Assembly: GCA_002373595.1 (NCBI GenBank)
Contig: DFKT01000025.1
Span: 1 to 28,138, forward strand
Direction: 5' to 3'
Length of the DNA: 28,138 nt
Origin: Lachnospiraceae bacterium UBA3638
GTDB taxonomy: Bacteria; Bacillota; Clostridia; Lachnospirales; Lachnospiraceae
Both the position numbers and the translations under genes were made by a program. This document shows, in pieces, positions 24,483 through 28,138 of this stretch (the stretch's first letter is position 1; the number at the start of each line of letters is the position of its first letter). The notes under the pieces were generated by a model. That model saw only the letters and a list, made by a program, of their open reading frames with translations. It was not told the DNA's origin and searched no databases.

Positions 24483-25342
24483 GCGATATCAATAATAAGA
24501 ACAACAGCGGGGTCGGCAAGGCGTACCTCAGCATACTCAATATAGTGACCATAGTCTGCATCGTAGTCGGATCCATAGTTCATATCGGTGGATTCATCGG
24601 TAAGGCTGCAGTCGGAACTACCAGATTCTTCGGCGGTATCATCTCCAAAAATGCCGCTACCGATAAGGACGGCGGTGCTACTCTCGACTCCTTCGTCAAG
24701 GCTGATATCAACCTTTCGGTCGGAGATCTTGAGATCGTATACGGAGACACTTTCTCGATAGATGCCAAAGGATATACCGAAGAAACATTCCCTACATGGA
24801 AGGTTTCAGGGAACAAGCTGACTGTCACCCAGAAAAACGAATATGTATGGAGACCTCTCGGCGTAGGTGCTTTCCCTTCGGATGATTCACGCCTTACGAT
24901 CACGATCCCCAAGGGAACTATGATCGATCTGGAAGCGGACCTCAATATGGGCAGCATCAGGCTCTCCGATATGAGCTTTAAGAATATCGATCTCGATGCC
25001 GATATGGGCAGCGTCAAGCTATCCGGTATCGCATGCGAAAATATAAATATCACCGCAGAAATGGGATCGATCGACCTCAAATCCGTAACCTTTGGCTCCG
25101 GAGATTTCGACGCTTCAATGGGTAGTATCACTCTCTCTGACATAACCTGCAAATCGGCCGAATGTGATGCCTCAATGGGAAAAATAGAGGCCTCCGGTAC
25201 GATCGGAAGCCTCGAAGCAGATTGCTCTATGGGTTCTGTAGTGGTTAATACCGATAACGAGAATGCCAAACTCGATCTCGAATCCGATATGGGATCGGTC
25301 AAAGTAAACGGTAAGGACTGCGGTAAGTCCTATAAGAATTAA
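24479..25342 (+). CDS. DUF4097-type beta-solenoid membrane-anchored protein
   Basis: This 287-residue protein has one membrane segment (about 17-42), then an extracytoplasmic domain of the DUF4097 adhesin-like type. The C-terminal half is a regular beta-solenoid: M-G-S or M-G-K recurs at residues 157, 176, 195, 214, 233, 251 and 271, a period of about 19 residues, within a D-A-x-M-G-S-I-x-L-S pattern. DUF4097 proteins are regular neighbours of PadR and HAAS genes, and a function in sensing or binding at the envelope is suspected but unproven. It is the last gene of the operon. Its TAA overlaps the TAA of the convergent degV-like gene within the sequence TTAA. Confidence 0.85.
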   Translation: MSDINNKNNSGVGKAYLSILNIVTIVCIVVGSIVHIGGFIGKAAVGTTRFFGGIISKNAATDKDGGATLDSFVKADINLSVGDLEIVYGDTFSIDAKGYTEETFPTWKVSGNKLTVTQKNEYVWRPLGVGAFPSDDSRLTITIPKGTMIDLEADLNMGSIRLSDMSFKNIDLDADMGSVKLSGIACENINITAEMGSIDLKSVTFGSGDFDASMGSITLSDITCKSAECDASMGKIEASGTIGSLEADCSMGSVVVNTDNENAKLDLESDMGSVKVNGKDCGKSYKN

Positions 25343-26211
25343 TCTCTCTTATCTCCCAAGAAAGCGATGATAACAAGGCTGGCCCCTGTATGAGTACCGA
25401 TCATGGGGCCGGCATTGCTTATCATGATATTCTTAAATCCAAGTCTCTCTCTGATAAGCTGCTCAACATATGCCGCATCCTCAGGAACATTTCCGTGGCA
25501 TACCATTACCATCTGCTCATTCTCGGCTTTGCGGGTTCCCATCTTCTCCTCGAGGAAGTCAACGAGATATCCAAGTGATTTCTTACGTCCCTTTATCTTC
25601 TTGGTAACCTTAAGGGTACCGTCATTGTCTACGATGATGAAGGGCTTGATCGATGCAAGCGTGCCGAGCACAGCGCTTCCTCTTGATACTCTTCCGCCTC
25701 TCCAAAGGTCGAAAAGATTGTCTACAGTGATGGCAAGGAGGCAGTTCTTTGCATTCTCTTTGCACCACTTGGCAGTCTCCTCAAAGCTCTTGCCCTCGTC
25801 ACGAAGCTTTGCAGCATACCAAACGAGGAGTCCCTCTCCGAGAGATCCGGTGAGACTGTCTACGACCTCGATCTTCTTGTCGGGATACTTCTCCATGATC
25901 TCCTCAGCACCGATCTTAACACTGCCTACAGTGCCGGACAGACCTGATGAGATTCCGATAAAGAGAAATTCATCAGCATCATTTATATGCTCTTCAAAAT
26001 ATTCTTTTGCGTCTTCGGGATTAACCTGTGATGTGGTAGGCTTTGCTCCTTCACTGAGCATCTTGTAGAACTCTTCTGCAGGGAGCTGCTTGTCTTTTCC
26101 GTTTATTACCTCTCCGTCAAGAATGGTGGAAAGAAAGATACAATCGATGTCTTTCTCCTTCAGAAATGAAACGGGAAGATCGGACCCGTTATCCGTGATG
26201 ATCTTGAACAT
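25339..26211 (-). CDS. DegV-family fatty acid-binding protein
   Basis: This 290-residue cytoplasmic protein fits the DegV family, which binds fatty acids and supplies them to the fatty acid kinase system (FakB-type proteins). Evidence is the start I-I-T-D-N-G-S-D-L-P (4-13), T-T-S-Q (lipid carboxylate-binding loop), S-S-G-L-S-G-T, and the end motif G-P-M-I-G-T-H-T-G. The length matches the family. I chose the ATG at 26211, with AAAGGAA upstream, instead of an in-frame ATG ten codons earlier, because the family begins directly with the I-T-D strand. It has its own strong promoter and is probably transcribed alone. No fakA gene is in the window. Confidence 0.9.
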   Translation of the reverse strand: MFKIITDNGSDLPVSFLKEKDIDCIFLSTILDGEVINGKDKQLPAEEFYKMLSEGAKPTTSQVNPEDAKEYFEEHINDADEFLFIGISSGLSGTVGSVKIGAEEIMEKYPDKKIEVVDSLTGSLGEGLLVWYAAKLRDEGKSFEETAKWCKENAKNCLLAITVDNLFDLWRGGRVSRGSAVLGTLASIKPFIIVDNDGTLKVTKKIKGRKKSLGYLVDFLEEKMGTRKAENEQMVMVCHGNVPEDAAYVEQLIRERLGFKNIMISNAGPMIGTHTGASLVIIAFLGDKRD

Positions 26212-26251
26212 AGCACTGATTCCTTTCAACAAATAAAACAAGTACCCTGAA

Positions 26252-26280
26252 ATTATACAGAGATACAGTTTATTTGTAAA
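26252..26280 (-). promoter_or_regulatory. Promoter of the degV-like gene
   Basis: On the minus strand, TTTACA (26280-26275), a 17-base spacer and a perfect TATAAT (26257-26252) lie about 40 bases before the start codon. Confidence 0.75.
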
Positions 26281-26314
26281 TAGTTACTTGTTCCACAAGA
26301 CGTAGTTTTGAAAA

Positions 26315-28015
26315 CTACATCTCTTCTTTTTTATCCGTAAGCTTGCCTGCCCACTCTATAGCATCGTCGATATGAGGCCTGAAATTGTCCTCTCCGACGA
26401 GAGTGATAAAGCCGCTCTTTTCCATGGTCTTTCTGGGCTGCTCATTGACATGCGAGAATACGACTTCTATGCCGTTCTTCCTGCACTTTTTGTAGAATTC
26501 CTCAAGAGAATGCATCGCGGTAGCGTCAAGTGCGGGTACGCTCCTCATTCGAAGGATTATTATCTTGATATCGTCCCTGATCTCGATCGAGCTGATAGTC
26601 TCGGCATCGCCGAAGAACATGGGACCGGAGATCTCATATACTCTTACATGCTTCGGAAGAGGCTTGAGGTTCATGCCATCGGGATCTTCCTCCGGATCGT
26701 AATATTTCCAGCTCTCGATACCCGACTCCTCGCTCATCCTCTTCATAAAGAGGATAACTGCAAGTCCCATACCGATCTCAATAGCGATAACGAGGTCAAA
26801 TACTACGGTAAGGACGAAGGTAACAACGAGTACAAGAATATCACTCTTGGGTGCAGTCTTGCACAGATGCGTGAATGTCCTCCACTGGCACATATTATAT
26901 GCAACCATAAAGAGGATCGCCGCGATGGTGGGCATCGGAATGAGGGCTGCATAAGGCATGAGTATCACAAGCACGAGAACGAGTACGATCGAGTGGACTA
27001 TGCCCGCGATGGGAGTGCGTCCGCCGTTCTTGATGTTGGCCGCAGTCCTGGCGATAGCTCCGGTAGCCGGGATGCCTCCGAAGAGTGCGGAACCTATATT
27101 ACCTGCGCCCTGCGCGATAAGCTCCATATTGGAGCGGTGATGCGAATTGATCATACTGTCCGCAACCACGCACGAAAGGAGCGATTCGATAGCTGCAAGT
27201 ATCGCGATGGTAAATCCGTCGGGAAGAGCAGCGCTTATGGAAGCAAACGTAAAGTGTGGCATATGGAAAACGGGTAGTGAATTGCTGATGGTATAAAGGT
27301 CTCCGATGGTATTGACCTTCATGCCGGAGAATTTAACTATAAGTATACCCGCTATTACGGCAATGAGGGATCCCGGAATCTTCTCGCTGATCTTGGGCCA
27401 TATGATGAGTATCGCAAGGCTTATCATGCCTACGAGAAATGCCCAGGGATTAAAGGTGGTGATATTCTTAGCAAAAGCGGCAAGCTTCTCGGATGTCTCT
27501 ATCGTTACTGTTCCCTGAGGGTAAGTGAGTCCGAAAAAATCCTTAAGCTGTCCGATGACTATAGTAAGTGCGATACCGGAAGTAAACCCGGTCGTGATGG
27601 TATAGGGGATGAATCTGATCAGTCCTCCAAGCCTTAAGACGCCCATGAGGATGAGCATGATACCTGCGATGATGGTCGCTGTCATCATACCTTCCATACC
27701 GCTCTTGGCGATGATGCCGGCAACTATGGTAGCAAAAGCCGCTGTGGGGCCTGCGATCTGTACACGCGATCCGCCGAGGAATGCGATGATAAAACCTGCG
27801 ACTATCGCGGTATAGATACCTTCCTCGGGACCTACGCCGGATGCGAGCGCGAGTGCTATGGAAAGGGGAAGCGCTATTATCGCAACGATGATACCCGATA
27901 CAACGTCCGTAGCGAATTGCCTGCCGTTGTAATGCTTCATAGTGCTGAAGAGCATGGGCTTGATCTTGTCTTTACCTGCGGGTTTCTGTTTGGGGGTTTT
28001 TGATCTTGATGACAT
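26315..28015 (-). CDS. SulP-family anion transporter with C-terminal STAS domain
   Basis: This 566-residue inner-membrane transporter of the SulP (SLC26) family has about twelve to fourteen hydrophobic segments. The family signature region G-G-S-R-V-Q-I-A-G-P-T-A-A-F lies at 81-94. The C-terminal STAS domain (about 450-555) includes I-S-G-P-M-F-F-G-D-A and V-P-A-L-D-A-T-A. Substrates of relatives include sulfate, bicarbonate and dicarboxylates; the specificity here cannot be told. The ATG at 28015 is favoured because AGGTGG lies six to seven bases upstream; a GTG three codons earlier would overlap that site. The gene follows the tRNA terminator and appears monocistronic. The stop is TAG. Confidence 0.92.
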   Translation of the reverse strand: MSSRSKTPKQKPAGKDKIKPMLFSTMKHYNGRQFATDVVSGIIVAIIALPLSIALALASGVGPEEGIYTAIVAGFIIAFLGGSRVQIAGPTAAFATIVAGIIAKSGMEGMMTATIIAGIMLILMGVLRLGGLIRFIPYTITTGFTSGIALTIVIGQLKDFFGLTYPQGTVTIETSEKLAAFAKNITTFNPWAFLVGMISLAILIIWPKISEKIPGSLIAVIAGILIVKFSGMKVNTIGDLYTISNSLPVFHMPHFTFASISAALPDGFTIAILAAIESLLSCVVADSMINSHHRSNMELIAQGAGNIGSALFGGIPATGAIARTAANIKNGGRTPIAGIVHSIVLVLVLVILMPYAALIPMPTIAAILFMVAYNMCQWRTFTHLCKTAPKSDILVLVVTFVLTVVFDLVIAIEIGMGLAVILFMKRMSEESGIESWKYYDPEEDPDGMNLKPLPKHVRVYEISGPMFFGDAETISSIEIRDDIKIIILRMRSVPALDATAMHSLEEFYKKCRKNGIEVVFSHVNEQPRKTMEKSGFITLVGEDNFRPHIDDAIEWAGKLTDKKEEM

Positions 28016-28045
28016 ATTGTCCACCTGCTTTTTAGTTTTCTGGGT

Positions 28046-28063
28046 GCGAGGGGGGATTCGATC
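28046..28063 (-). other. Partial second copy of the tRNA 3' end
   Basis: The minus strand reads ATCGAATCCCCCCTCGC, nearly the same as the T-loop and acceptor region of the adjacent tRNA end at 28108-28138. No tRNA body precedes it, because the space is occupied by the terminator hairpin. It looks like a remnant or attachment-site-like duplication. Confidence 0.5.
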
Positions 28064-28071
28064 TCCGCTCC

Positions 28072-28111
28072 GCTACGAAAAAGAGAGCCTAACGGCTCTC
28101 TTCTTCGTAGC
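28072..28111 (-). terminator. Rho-independent terminator after the tRNA gene
   Basis: On the minus strand, GAGAGCC-GTTA-GGCTCTC is followed by TTTTT (28082-28078). The stem extends outward to 18 bp with one mismatch (28072-28089 paired with 28094-28111) and so includes the last bases of the tRNA acceptor region. Confidence 0.8.
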
Positions 28112-28138
28112 GAGGGGGGGATTCGAACCCTCGACACC
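28108..28138 (-). tRNA. 3' end of a tRNA gene, cut by the window edge
   Basis: The minus strand contains GAGGG-TTCGAAT-CCCCC, a T arm with the standard loop, followed by a seven-base acceptor strand (CCTCGCT) and a discriminator A at 28108. CCA is not encoded. The anticodon lies outside the window, so the identity is unknown. The T stem has one A-C mismatch, and the run of seven Cs leaves the register uncertain. A terminator follows directly. Confidence 0.65.

Noticed and set aside
26288..26318. Two small palindromes (CTTGTTCCACAAG and GTAGTTTTGAAAACTAC) at the end of the SulP gene, possible terminator
   Set aside because: Neither is followed by a T-run on the minus strand, and the second overlaps the stop codon with almost no loop. 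I could not support a terminator call.

Overview
The window looks like a piece of chromosome from an anaerobic Clostridia, most plausibly a gut or rumen Lachnospiraceae-type xylan user. This is inferred from the gene families: a GH120-type beta-xylosidase, a FeoA-FeoB fusion, DegV, a PadR/HAAS/DUF4097 module, Gram-positive Shine-Dalgarno sequences, and a very dense set of c-di-GMP and phosphorelay proteins. No rRNA, CRISPR array, insertion sequence or phage gene is visible. Coding density is high. The longest gene-free stretch is about 212 bases (22862-23073), so nothing over 300 bases is left unexplained.

Region 1 (142-3411, + strand) is a tight four-gene operon. It encodes a small membrane protein with a Ser/Tyr/Asp repeat tail, a radical SAM/SPASM enzyme, and two U32-family proteins whose cysteine patterns resemble the UbiV and UbiU hydroxylase subunits. 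It looks like a peptide- or protein-modifying cassette with its own substrate, and it is the best candidate here for an undescribed system. By eye it is AT-richer than the rest.

Region 2 (3538-7359) holds signalling proteins. An orphan REC-HPt-pseudoREC-REC protein on the minus strand diverges from a stand-alone HPt protein and a REC-GGDEF(degenerate)-EAL protein on the plus strand. The two promoters appear to share one palindromic -35 hexamer.

Region 3 (7368-16309, minus strand) reads as one five-gene operon: membrane GGDEF-EAL protein, hybrid kinase with HPt, HD-GYP protein with an extracellular domain, hybrid kinase with an extracellular sensor, and a solute-binding lipoprotein. The lipoprotein gene carries a single in-frame amber codon. 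There are no transporter permeases.

Region 4 (16438-22861, minus strand) is a second apparent operon: membrane HD-GYP protein, FeoAB ferrous iron transporter, and cytoplasmic GH120 beta-xylosidase.

Region 5 (22862-25342, + strand) is a PadR regulator, a HAAS/DUF1700 membrane protein and a DUF4097 beta-solenoid protein. They are preceded by a strong promoter and a tandem array of five to six 14-bp repeats that is probably the operator.

Region 6 (25339-28138, minus strand) holds a DegV lipid-binding protein, a SulP anion transporter with a STAS domain, a terminator hairpin, and the 3' end of a tRNA gene cut by the window edge, with a second partial copy of that 3' end next to it.

Taken together, four c-di-GMP proteins all carry a degradation domain (two EAL, two HD-GYP) while only one has an intact GGDEF motif. 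The locus therefore appears biased toward lowering c-di-GMP in response to extracellular signals, possibly sugars.
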